64,000 nucleotides of DNA, from contig JAZSLU010000028.1 of assembly GCA_045535505.1 (NCBI GenBank), positions 1 through 64,000 of the forward strand, written 5' to 3'. Positions 8,070 through 16,110 of the stretch are shown here, one piece after another. How positions within the stretch are numbered: position 1 is the stretch's first letter; every line of letters starts with the position of its first letter. This DNA is from CAKSST01 sp045535505. GTDB lineage: Bacteria; Bacillota; Clostridia; Oscillospirales; Acutalibacteraceae. The notes below the pieces were generated by a model, which did not search any database, was not told where the DNA came from, and saw nothing but the letters and a program-made list of their open reading frames with translations. The position numbers were made by a program, and so were the translations under genes.

Positions 8070-9335
8070 TTATTTGCGCCAAAGTGCACTTTGTGCGTGC
8101 GCATCAAGGCCCTCCCTTTTTGCAAAATATGCAATATCGTCAGCAGCATCCGATGCCGCTTGTTTTGTATAATAAATATATTGTGTTTTTTTGGTAAAAT
8201 CGTCCACCGACAAAGCACTTGAAAATTTTGCCGTACCGCTTGTAGGCAAAGTGTGATTTGTTCCCGCAAAATAGTCGCCTATTGCCTCAGGGGTATTGTT
8301 GCCAAGAAAAACAGAACCGGCGTGTTTTACGTTCTTCAACCATTCAAACGGATTTTCAACACAAAGCTCAAGATGTTCGGGAGCCAACTCGTCCGAAACG
8401 GCTATAGCCTGCTCTATTGAATCGGTAACAATAATTTTGCCGTTATTTTCAATAGAAGGTATTGCAATTTCCTTGCGGGGCAATTTTTGCAGTTGTTCTT
8501 CGAGTTGCTGTGAGGTGGCAATCGCAATTTCCATGCTGTCAGTTATAAGAACGGCACTCGCATTCTTATCGTGTTCAGCCTGACTCAGCAGGTCTGCCGC
8601 CAATTTTTTTGGGTCAGCACTGCTGTCTGCAACAACCAAAATCTCACTTGGTCCCGCAACCATATCAATGCCGCAAATGCCGAAAATTTGTCTTTTTGCT
8701 TCGGCAACAAAGGCATTACCGGGTCCTACAATTTTATCTGCCTTTGGCACACTCTCGGTACCAAGCGCAAGCGCTGCTATTGCCTGTGCACCGCCAATTT
8801 TAAACACACGGTCAACACCCGCAATTTTTGCCGCCGCCAAAACATCGGGATTAACCAAACCATCCTTTGTGGGCGAAACCATAACAACCTGTTTTACACC
8901 CGCAACCTTAGCGGGAATGGCATCCATCAAAACGGTTGACGGATAAGCCGCTGTACCGCCGGGAACATAAATTCCCGCACACTCAACCGCGGTTATGCGC
9001 TGACCGACAATCTCGCCGTTTTCACGTTTTATTTCAAAGCCATCTCGAAGTTGCATCTTGTGAAACTCAAATATATTTTGAGCCGCACGTTCCATAATTT
9101 CAACAAGTTTTTTATCAGCCTTTTGTACAGCCTCATCCCACTCGTCTTTTGTAACCTCAAGCGAAGAAAGCTTTGCGTTGTCAAACTTTTCACAATATTT
9201 ATATAGAGCCGCATCACCGTTTATTTTAACGTCTTCAATAATACCTTTTACAATATCTGTAACATTATCAAGCGGCATATTGCGAGCAAAAATTTTCTCT
9301 TTATTTTCCTCGCTATATCTTTCAATCTTTATCAT
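8070..9335 (-). CDS. hisD: Histidinol dehydrogenase
   Basis: A 421-residue zinc enzyme that performs the last two oxidations, histidinol to histidine, with NAD+. The signature regions IYVPGGTAAYPSTVLMDAIPAKVAGV, GGAQAIAALALGT, VGPGNAFVAEAKRQIFG and MVAGPSEILVVAD are seen, followed by SAEHDKNASAVL-type Zn ligands (here LLSQAEHDKNAS) and GNNTPEAIGDYFAGTNHTLPT. The start overlaps the hisG stop (ATGA), with the GGAGG ribosome site lying inside the hisG 3' end. Length is normal. Confidence 0.95.
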   Translation of the reverse strand: MIKIERYSEENKEKIFARNMPLDNVTDIVKGIIEDVKINGDAALYKYCEKFDNAKLSSLEVTKDEWDEAVQKADKKLVEIMERAAQNIFEFHKMQLRDGFEIKRENGEIVGQRITAVECAGIYVPGGTAAYPSTVLMDAIPAKVAGVKQVVMVSPTKDGLVNPDVLAAAKIAGVDRVFKIGGAQAIAALALGTESVPKADKIVGPGNAFVAEAKRQIFGICGIDMVAGPSEILVVADSSADPKKLAADLLSQAEHDKNASAVLITDSMEIAIATSQQLEEQLQKLPRKEIAIPSIENNGKIIVTDSIEQAIAVSDELAPEHLELCVENPFEWLKNVKHAGSVFLGNNTPEAIGDYFAGTNHTLPTSGTAKFSSALSVDDFTKKTQYIYYTKQAASDAADDIAYFAKREGLDAHAQSALWRK

Positions 9336-9970
9336 TGGTTTTCCTCCAAAGCAAGTTTAACCTTGCCGCAGATTTCTTCAATTCTTTCGTCATTGAACCT
9401 AAACGACGCTTTGTTCGCAATAACACGTGCGCTTATTGGCATAATTTTTTCAACAACCTCTAAGCCGTTCTCAACCAAGGTTTTGCCTGTTTCAACAATA
9501 TCAACAATAACGTCTGAAAGATTAAGAAGCGGTGCAAGTTCTATCGAGCCGTGCAGTTCAATAATATCAATATCACAGCCCAGTTCATTATAATAACGTC
9601 TTGCAATTCTGGGATATTTGGTTGCAACCTGCAATGGTCTGTTTTTAACACCGCTAAAGCCTTTGGGTGCTGCAACTGCCATACTGCATTTGCCTATTCC
9701 CAAATCAAGCAACTCATAAACATCTGCCTTACTCTCTTTGAGAACATCATAACCAACAACACCAATGTCTGCGGCACCACGCTCAACATAGACCGCAACA
9801 TCGCTCGGCTTAACCCAAAAATACTGCACACCTATCTCGGTATTTTCAAAAACAAGTTTTCGTGTTTTTTCTTTAATTTCGGGGCATAAAAAACCCGCTC
9901 TTTCAAAAATATCATAAACCTTTTCGCCAAGCCTACCTTTTGGAAGGGCAATTTTTATAACGTTACTCAT
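9332..9970 (-). CDS. hisG: ATP phosphoribosyltransferase, short form catalytic subunit
   Basis: A 212-residue enzyme of the short HisG class, performing the first committed step (ATP + PRPP). It starts IKIALPKGRLGEKVYDIFERAG and contains the PRPP-binding motif DVIVDIVETGKTLVENGLEVVEKI. It lacks the C-terminal ACT-like regulatory domain of long HisG, so it needs HisZ for activity and feedback control; hisZ is the gene directly upstream. It overlaps hisZ by 8 bases and hisD by 4. Confidence 0.95.
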   Translation of the reverse strand: MSNVIKIALPKGRLGEKVYDIFERAGFLCPEIKEKTRKLVFENTEIGVQYFWVKPSDVAVYVERGAADIGVVGYDVLKESKADVYELLDLGIGKCSMAVAAPKGFSGVKNRPLQVATKYPRIARRYYNELGCDIDIIELHGSIELAPLLNLSDVIVDIVETGKTLVENGLEVVEKIMPISARVIANKASFRFNDERIEEICGKVKLALEENQ

Positions 9971-10883
9971 TCTTCAAAAACCTCAATTCATCCATATAAA
10001 CAGCAAAACCTACTGCAGCACATTTTTTGCCGAGTTTTTGCATCAGACCGCCGTACTGACCGCCCGAAAGCAAACTTTGCGGTATGCCTTGGACATAGCC
10101 TTGAAAAACTATGCCGTCATAATAATCCATATTATTGGCTATTGAAAAATCAATTTGAACCTTATCACCGATTCCACATTCTTTAAGATAATCATAAATT
10201 ACCTTAATTTCATTAACAGCTTTGGTCGTTCTATCATTAACCTTTAAAGCACATAGTTCTTCCAGGCAATCTTCAACTTTGCCGTGGATGGTTATAAGCT
10301 TTAAAAGCAATTCAGTTTTATCACTGTCGATATTTTTTTCGTTGCAATAATCAACAAGTCCCGATGCATTCTTGCTTCGCACAAATTTAAGTGCGCCGTC
10401 GTAGGCATCTGCCGCTTCAATTATACCCTCAACAAAATCGGGATGTGAAAGCGCAAGAATATAATTATCGCTTATTACGTTCAAGGACTGAACCGCAAGT
10501 GCAACGGTCTTGCATATATCGGTGCTGTCAAGTTCTCCCATAAACTCGACACCGGTTTGCATAATTTCCTTAAAATTTCTTCCTCCTTGTGCCGAGCGGT
10601 AAACATTTTCATTATAATATACCTTTTGGGTTGCCTTACCGCTTCTTGCAAACTGACGTACAATAGACATTGTAACGTCGGGTTTTAAAGCAACCAGCCT
10701 ACCGTCAAGGTCAGTGAAGGTTATAATTCGGTCGCTTACAAGAAAATCTTTACAGTTTGCATAAAGGTCATACTCTTCAAAACGGCTCATTGTAAAGCGT
10801 GTGTAGCCGTTGTTGCAAAACAATTCTCTCAAAGCAAAAAGAACTTTTTCTTCATAGGTAAAAATATTATCGTTAATCTGCAT
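9963..10883 (-). CDS. hisZ: ATP phosphoribosyltransferase regulatory subunit HisZ
   Basis: A histidyl-tRNA synthetase paralogue without tRNA-charging function that forms a complex with short HisG. Class II synthetase-like motif 2 (RITFTDLDGRLVALKPDVTMSIVRQFA ... KVYYNENVYRSAQGGRNFKEIMQTGVEFMG) and the motif-3 region (SLLSGGQYGGLMQKLGKKCAAVGFAVYMDEL) are present. At 306 residues it is shorter than the more common ~390-420, because no anticodon-binding-like C-terminus follows motif 3. The ATG at 10883 was chosen because GGAAAGG lies 11 bases upstream; it overlaps the yerC end by 11 bases. Confidence 0.88.
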   Translation of the reverse strand: MQINDNIFTYEEKVLFALRELFCNNGYTRFTMSRFEEYDLYANCKDFLVSDRIITFTDLDGRLVALKPDVTMSIVRQFARSGKATQKVYYNENVYRSAQGGRNFKEIMQTGVEFMGELDSTDICKTVALAVQSLNVISDNYILALSHPDFVEGIIEAADAYDGALKFVRSKNASGLVDYCNEKNIDSDKTELLLKLITIHGKVEDCLEELCALKVNDRTTKAVNEIKVIYDYLKECGIGDKVQIDFSIANNMDYYDGIVFQGYVQGIPQSLLSGGQYGGLMQKLGKKCAAVGFAVYMDELRFLKNE

Positions 10884-11166
10884 TTTCTGCATTCCTTTCC
10901 AAAACAAGTTTATAGCCGCCGCTGCCATAATTAAGGCATCGGTTAACACGGCTTATTGTTGTGGTACTGGCGCCCGTCTTTGCAACAATATCACCATACT
11001 TTGTTCCCTTTTTAAGCAGTTGTGCAACCTCATATCGTTGAGATATTGACTGCAACTCAACTATCGTGCACAAATCTTCAAACAGTTTATAACATTCATC
11101 AACCGTTTGCAAGGATAAAATTGCTTCAAACAAATTATCTGTGGCTTTAGATTGAAAATTAGACAT
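10873..11166 (-). CDS. YerC/YecD-type TrpR-like regulator, probable histidine operon repressor
   Basis: A 97-residue all-helical protein of the TrpR superfamily, YerC/YecD branch. The helix-turn-helix is seen near residues 45-75 (RYEVAQLLKKGTKYGDIVAKTGASTTTISRVNRCL). It is the first gene of the his operon, overlapping hisZ. Comparative genomics of Firmicutes has linked TrpR-type YerC proteins to histidine-gene control, and here a palindrome lies within the operon's promoter. Self-repression with histidine as the likely signal is inferred, not shown. Confidence 0.85.
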   Translation of the reverse strand: MSNFQSKATDNLFEAILSLQTVDECYKLFEDLCTIVELQSISQRYEVAQLLKKGTKYGDIVAKTGASTTTISRVNRCLNYGSGGYKLVLERNAENAD

Positions 11167-11197
11167 AAATTCATCCGCCTTTCTTTATCGCTTTATT

Positions 11198-11226
11198 ATA
11201 TTACCACTTTAGTGTGATAAAGTCAA
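11198..11226 (-). promoter_or_regulatory. Promoter of the yerC-his operon
   Basis: On the minus strand TTGACT (11226-11221) and TAATAT (11203-11198) are separated by exactly 17 bp. The -10 box lies about 30 bases upstream of the yerC start. Confidence 0.75.
11201..11220. promoter_or_regulatory. Candidate operator palindrome in the his promoter
   Basis: A 20-bp dyad of the form TTAyCAC-N6-GTGrTAA (one mismatched pair) fills the spacer between the -35 and -10 boxes. Its core CACTTTAGTG resembles the ACTnnAGT half-site style of TrpR-family operators. A protein bound there would block RNA polymerase; YerC is the obvious candidate. Confidence 0.55.
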
Positions 11227-11308
11227 GAGTTTAATAAAACTTTTTCATCTTGACTTAAAAGTCACCTAAAAGTATAATTTATTATACTGAAAGGCGGTAT
11301 TAACAGTT

Positions 11309-12052
11309 ATGCATTCTTTTTTACTTATAGGACAGTCAAATATGGCGGGCAGAGGCTTTTTTGACGAAGCCCATCCTATAGACGTTGAACACCTTTACGT
11401 TTTGCGTAACGGCAGGTGGATTCAATTGTTCCGCCCCGTTAACGCCGATAGAAAAACTTCGGGTGTTTGCCTTGCCGAAAGCTTTGCCGAAGCATACTCA
11501 AAGGAAAAAAATGTTGACGTGGGTCTTATTGCTTGCGCTGACGGCGGCACACAAATTTCGCAATGGATGCCGGGTGAAATTTTATATGAACACGCCGTTT
11601 TTCAAACCAAACTTGCTATTCGTCAGTCAACCCTTGCGGGTATTTTATGGCATCAGGGCGAAAGTGACTGCAAAACTGGTCGTGACGGTTGGAAAACTTA
11701 TAAAGAAACTTTAGAGTTTATATTAAAATCTATGTTTAAGGATATCGGCGTTGCCCCCGTGCCCGTTGTTGTAGGTGGCCTTGCAGACTTTGTACCCGCT
11801 TATCACCATAATGATTTGCATCTTAAAATTAATGAGGCACTGATAGATATGGCAAACCAACACGAAACAGTAGGCTTTGCCTCTGCCGAAGGTTTAAAAT
11901 CTAACCCCGACGGTGTTCATTTTTGTTCCGATGCATTATACGAGTTTGGCTTGCGCTACTACGAAGCTTATAAAAAAGCAAGTGCAACCTTTACAATTTG
12001 TGATGAGCAAAAAGACGCTAACCTCAAACGCAGTGAACTTGAATTGTTGTAG
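11309..12052 (+). CDS. SASA-type carbohydrate acetylesterase
   Basis: A 247-residue SGNH-like hydrolase of the sialate O-acetylesterase (SASA/DUF303) group, expected to remove acetyl groups from sugars. The nucleophile motif GQSNMAG is at residues 8-14, a WHQGESD block sits near residue 114, and the catalytic Asp-His pair is in DGVHF near residue 203. No signal peptide is present, so it acts in the cytoplasm, probably on imported acetylated oligosaccharides. It starts 83 bases beyond the his promoter region on the opposite strand. The exact substrate is unknown. Confidence 0.82.
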   Translation: MHSFLLIGQSNMAGRGFFDEAHPIDVEHLYVLRNGRWIQLFRPVNADRKTSGVCLAESFAEAYSKEKNVDVGLIACADGGTQISQWMPGEILYEHAVFQTKLAIRQSTLAGILWHQGESDCKTGRDGWKTYKETLEFILKSMFKDIGVAPVPVVVGGLADFVPAYHHNDLHLKINEALIDMANQHETVGFASAEGLKSNPDGVHFCSDALYEFGLRYYEAYKKASATFTICDEQKDANLKRSELELL

Positions 12053-12092
12053 TATTAATTTCTAAGTATAAAATGTGAAAGGAGAAACCAAT

Positions 12093-12983
12093 ATGCTTGA
12101 AATAACAAACCTTTATAAGAGTTTTGGCAAAAAGCAGGTTCTTGACGGCCTTTCCTTTAGTGTAAAAGAACACAGCATTTTTGGTTTTATAGGTAAAAAC
12201 GGCGCAGGTAAAACCACCACCATGAAGCTTATTCTCGGTCTTTTAAAAGCTGACAGTGGCGAAATTTATGTTTCGGGCGAAAAGGTGGTTTACGGACAAA
12301 CCCCCACCAACCGCCATATCGGATATCTCCCTGACATACCCGAATTTTATACTTTTATGACCGCAAAAGAATATCTTTGGTTTTGCGGCAATATTATACA
12401 AATGAACTCAGGCGAAATTAAAAGTAGAAGTGACCAGCTTTTAGAACTTGTTGGGTTGCAAAATGAAAAGGGACGCATCAAAGGCTACTCAAGAGGTATG
12501 AAACAACGCCTTGGTATTGCACAAGCGTTGCTTGGCCGCCCGAAACTCTTAATTTGCGACGAGCCAACATCTGCCCTTGACCCATTAGGCAGGAAAGAAA
12601 TTTTGGATATACTTTATGCCGCAAAAGAGCAGACCACTGTTCTTTTTTCGACACATATTCTTTCTGACGTTGAGCGTATATGTACCGACGTTGCTTTTAT
12701 TAACGATGGCAAAACGGCAATATGCGGTTCACTTTCCGACATAAAAACAAAATACCGTCGCGAAGAATATCTTTTTGAGACCGCCAATGCGCAGGACGCC
12801 GAGCTTTTACTTAACACTTTTGTTGATATAAACAGGATTGACAACAATCAACTTATATTCAGCGAAAAAAATAGCACCCTGTTCGACATACTTGGGTTTA
12901 TAACGCAGAACAAAATTAATCTTATCAAAATAGAGCACATCGAGCCTACCTTAGAGTCCTTGTTTATGGAGGTGGTTGATTAA
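12093..12983 (+). CDS. ABC transporter ATP-binding protein (CcmA/ABC-2 type)
   Basis: A 296-residue ATPase of an ABC-2 type exporter. Walker A is GKNGAGKTTT, the signature is YSRGMKQRLGIAQAL (an SGGQ variant), and Walker B is LLICDEPTSALDP, followed by the H-loop STHILSD. The ~70-residue C-terminal extension is typical of drug or bacteriocin-type exporters. The ATG at 12093 follows aaaggag; an upstream in-frame ATG at 12075 overlaps this ribosome site and is unlikely. Its stop codon overlaps the permease start (TAATG). Confidence 0.9.
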   Translation: MLEITNLYKSFGKKQVLDGLSFSVKEHSIFGFIGKNGAGKTTTMKLILGLLKADSGEIYVSGEKVVYGQTPTNRHIGYLPDIPEFYTFMTAKEYLWFCGNIIQMNSGEIKSRSDQLLELVGLQNEKGRIKGYSRGMKQRLGIAQALLGRPKLLICDEPTSALDPLGRKEILDILYAAKEQTTVLFSTHILSDVERICTDVAFINDGKTAICGSLSDIKTKYRREEYLFETANAQDAELLLNTFVDINRIDNNQLIFSEKNSTLFDILGFITQNKINLIKIEHIEPTLESLFMEVVD

Positions 12984-13753
12984 TGAGTTCTTTAATTGCT
13001 TTCACAAAAAAGGAACTAACTGCCCAACTTCGCTCGGCAAAACTTTTTATTCTTTTGGGCATATTTTTGTTTCTTGGCATTATGAACCCTGCAATAGCAA
13101 AGCTTACCCCTTGGTTGCTTGAATCAATGTCCGAATCGTTAAAGGCAAGCGGTTTTAACATTCAAGCAGTGCCAGCCACGGTTTTTGATTCTTGGATGCA
13201 ATTCTTCAAAAATGCACCTATGGGATTGATTGCTTTTATTATTATGCAAAGCAACATTTTCACAAAAGAGTATCGCTCCGGAACATTAATTCTTGCACTC
13301 ACCAAAGGGCTTAGGCGCCGCAACGTTGTAATATCTAAAACAGTAGTACCCATATTGCTGTGGACTCTTTGTTTTTGGCTTATGTTTACCGCAACCTATG
13401 TTGGCAATACATTGTTTTGGGATAACGGCATTGCAAATCACTTGTTGTTTAGCACTGTTTGCTGTTGGTTTAACGGCATATATACAATTATATTAATGGC
13501 ATTCTGCTCTGTAATAACAAAATCTAATATAGTGGTGTTAGCAATAACAGGCGGTGTTAGTTTTGTGTTGTCACTTGTTGGCGCTTTCCCCAACATAAAC
13601 AAATATTTACCTACAATGCTTGCAAACGGCACATCTCTTGTTTATGGAACGGCAAAACCGCAAGATTACACCACAGCAATCATAATAACCTTGACCCTTT
13701 GTGTAATTTTATTTGCGGCTTCCATACCTATATTTAATAAAAAACAACTATAA
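12983..13753 (+). CDS. ABC-2 type transporter permease
   Basis: A 256-residue membrane partner of the preceding ATPase, with about six hydrophobic segments (near residues 20-40, 78-95, 120-140, 155-180, 183-205 and 230-250). The region FTKEYRSGTLILALTKGLRRRNVVISK between helices 2 and 3 is the coupling-helix motif of ABC-2 permeases such as NatB-like proteins. Translationally coupled to the ATPase. The substrate is unknown; lantibiotic, drug or Na+ export are all possible in this class. Confidence 0.85.
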   Translation: MSSLIAFTKKELTAQLRSAKLFILLGIFLFLGIMNPAIAKLTPWLLESMSESLKASGFNIQAVPATVFDSWMQFFKNAPMGLIAFIIMQSNIFTKEYRSGTLILALTKGLRRRNVVISKTVVPILLWTLCFWLMFTATYVGNTLFWDNGIANHLLFSTVCCWFNGIYTIILMAFCSVITKSNIVVLAITGGVSFVLSLVGAFPNINKYLPTMLANGTSLVYGTAKPQDYTTAIIITLTLCVILFAASIPIFNKKQL

Positions 13754-13785
13754 AAAATTGCCCTGAAATTTCAGGGCAATTTTTT
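13752..13785. terminator. Bidirectional terminator
   Basis: A perfect 15-bp stem (AAAAAATTGCCCTGA / TCAGGGCAATTTTTT) with T-runs on both strands lies between the ABC permease and the convergent D-aminoacylase gene, whose stop codon sits in its right flank. Confidence 0.9.
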
Positions 13786-15277
13786 ATATATCTCTAAACA
13801 GCATTTTGCCACCCATCTCACCTGTGGCTACGGCATTAATTGCGGCTATCTTTCCGCCTACAATAACAAAGTTGAGTCCCTCGCAACGCTTAGTAGGGTC
13901 AGTAAAATCCGCCCTATCCTGAATGGTCTGCGGATTAAAGATGCATAAATCTGCATCAAAGCCTTCCCTTATTAAGCCTTTGCTCTTTAACCCATAAACT
14001 GCAGCCGGCATTGCGGTCATTTTGCGTACCATTTCCGTTAAGGAAACCACGCCCCTCTTGCGAACATAATGGGCGATAGCTCTGGGGAAGGAGCCTTTTA
14101 CTCGAGGATGATAGCTGGTACTTTTTATATCTACACCGCTGTCAGTGCATATCATAGCTCTGGGATTGGCAATAACCGACTCGACATCTTCCTCGCACAT
14201 AGTAAAGAAACAACCGCGAGCTGTATCGTTCGAGATTTTCATAACATCTATGGCAGCCGAGAACTCATCCTGTCCCCTGCGAGATGCAATTTCCCCCACT
14301 CGCAATCCGTCATACTCTGGGGCACCCGGACAAGACGTAACCAGTATCCAATTTAAGTCAGGGAATTTTGCATAAAAATCATTTTTTATCTGCTCCACCT
14401 GCTGTGGATCTTCTGCTCGCTTAAGCACAGCCTCAGTACCGCCGGAACGCCAATGCTTTGGAATAAATATAGAGGAAAACTTAGTGGAGGAGGCAATATA
14501 AGGGTACACATCCATATAAATTTCCAACCCTTCTTGGTTGGCGTTGTCAATCATACGCATAGTGGTTTGCACCTTACCCCAGTTTTCACTGAGTCCTGCC
14601 GCCTTATGATGTGACACAACACCCCTTACACCCGACTCGCGTACAATGCTAATAAACTCGCGTACCGAACGCACCAAATCAAAACTCTCATTGCGCAGAT
14701 GAATGGCAGCGATACCTTTATACTCACCTACCACCTTAGCAAGTTCAATCAGCTCATCGGTTTTGGCAAAACAGCCCGGGGCATAAATAAGACCAAAAGA
14801 AATACCAAGTGCGCCGTGTTCCATTGCAGAGCGCATTAATTGCTTCATTGTTTCAAGTTCCTCGGCAGTTGGTTCACGTTCTTCATCCCCCACCACCTCA
14901 TAGCGCAATGTGCTGTGTCCAATAAGTAAAGCCATATTTGCACCAAGCATCGCATCTTTAGCATTATCCAAAAACTCAGCCGCATCTTTACCGCAGATAG
15001 AGCCGCCGCATTGACCGGCAATGGAAGTTGTTATTCCTTGCTCAATTTTGTCGGTTTGAAGCGGGCAGGTAAAAAACTGTTTGTCAGAGTGGCTGTGAGA
15101 ATCAATAAATCCGGGCGTAACCACCGCACCTTTGGCATCAATAACAGTCTTTGCATCACATTGTACACTACGGTCAATTTTTGCAATTTTGCCGTCCTTG
15201 ATTGCAACCTCAGCCCTCATAGCAGGACTGGCAGTGCCATCAAGAATCAGTCCGTTTTTAATTAAAATATCATACAT
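13784..15277 (-). CDS. N-acyl-D-amino-acid deacylase / amidohydrolase
   Basis: A 497-residue amidohydrolase-superfamily enzyme resembling D-aminoacylase, which removes an acyl group from N-acyl-D-amino acids. The N-terminal beta-sandwich start (YDILIKNGLILDGTASPA) and the metal motif GFIDSHSHSD are family-typical. Later, barrel ligands appear in HLRNES, VVSHHKAAG and MICTDSGVD, and the C-terminus closes with the DADLCIFNP sandwich motif. The ATG at 15277 follows gagggg. It is followed by the bidirectional terminator and preceded 42 bases upstream by a YczE-like membrane protein gene, probably in one operon. D-amino-acid-containing cell-wall or dietary compounds are plausible substrates. Confidence 0.85.
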   Translation of the reverse strand: MYDILIKNGLILDGTASPAMRAEVAIKDGKIAKIDRSVQCDAKTVIDAKGAVVTPGFIDSHSHSDKQFFTCPLQTDKIEQGITTSIAGQCGGSICGKDAAEFLDNAKDAMLGANMALLIGHSTLRYEVVGDEEREPTAEELETMKQLMRSAMEHGALGISFGLIYAPGCFAKTDELIELAKVVGEYKGIAAIHLRNESFDLVRSVREFISIVRESGVRGVVSHHKAAGLSENWGKVQTTMRMIDNANQEGLEIYMDVYPYIASSTKFSSIFIPKHWRSGGTEAVLKRAEDPQQVEQIKNDFYAKFPDLNWILVTSCPGAPEYDGLRVGEIASRRGQDEFSAAIDVMKISNDTARGCFFTMCEEDVESVIANPRAMICTDSGVDIKSTSYHPRVKGSFPRAIAHYVRKRGVVSLTEMVRKMTAMPAAVYGLKSKGLIREGFDADLCIFNPQTIQDRADFTDPTKRCEGLNFVIVGGKIAAINAVATGEMGGKMLFRDI

Positions 15278-15319
15278 AGATTATCCCCTCACCCCATAAA
15301 AGCACACTATATAGAGCAT

Positions 15320-15982
15320 TTATTCTTTAATAACCTTATTAATTGTTTTGTTAATCCATTTTTCATTTATGGGCAAAAACAAACCTGCAAAGGGGCCAAC
15401 AAGACCGACACAAATTATTGTGCCAACGCCTGCCTTGCCGCCAAGCAACATACCAACCGCAACAAAAACCACGTCAACAATAACACGCACAATGCTAAAC
15501 TTGCACTTGATTTTATCGGCAAGAACAACCGAAACCAAATCGTTAGGGCCTGTACCCGCATCAGACTTTATAACAATAGTCATACCAAAGCTGAGTATCA
15601 CACAAGCAATCGCGGTAACCAAAATTCGCACAAGTATATGCGGCGACTGCTCAAAAAGCGGTGAAAAAAACCTCGTAAACACGTCAATAATAGGTCCACC
15701 CAAAAGCATACAAACAACAGTTCCCTCTTTTATGTACCTTTTATCAAACAAAAGCAATACAAGAATAATTAACAAGCTCATTAGAATATGAACGTTGCCG
15801 TGGGTTATAAATGACAAAGGTAATACCCCGCTCAACGTACGAAAAACACCCTGCACCAACACGTTAAATGTATCTGTACCAAGACCGGATAGTATAAACA
15901 AGGTAACACCAAAATGAGCAATGGTTAAACCAAAAATAAGAATAATCAAACGAAAAAAGGTTTCTTTTAACGTCCTTTTCAA
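15320..15982 (-). CDS. YczE/YitT-like integral membrane protein
   Basis: A 220-residue protein with five to six membrane spans and the motifs FGVTLFILSGLGTDTFNVL and SDAGTGPNDLVSVVL, which are repeats typical of the YczE/YyaS branch related to YitT. The start codon is TTG at 15982, supported by an ggagtgg ribosome site 6-9 bases upstream; no ATG fits. Function is not established in this family (transport is suspected). It sits directly upstream of the D-aminoacylase gene, so it could carry that enzyme's substrate or product; this is inference from position. Confidence 0.75.
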   Translation of the reverse strand: MKRTLKETFFRLIILIFGLTIAHFGVTLFILSGLGTDTFNVLVQGVFRTLSGVLPLSFITHGNVHILMSLLIILVLLLFDKRYIKEGTVVCMLLGGPIIDVFTRFFSPLFEQSPHILVRILVTAIACVILSFGMTIVIKSDAGTGPNDLVSVVLADKIKCKFSIVRVIVDVVFVAVGMLLGGKAGVGTIICVGLVGPFAGLFLPINEKWINKTINKVIKE

Positions 15983-16053
15983 AAAACCACTCCACTATTT
16001 TATATTACTATAAAATATAACCCTTTGCAATAATAATATTTTGTTGAATTATG

Positions 16054-16081
16054 TTGCTTTTTTAAAAAAAATTGTTATAAT
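16054..16081 (+). promoter_or_regulatory. Promoter of the MFS gene
   Basis: TTGCTT (16054-16059) and TATAAT (16076-16081) with a 16-bp spacer, 30 bases before the MFS start codon. Confidence 0.5.
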
Positions 16082-16110
16082 GGGTACAATTATTGCTCGG
16101 AGTTTAGAAT

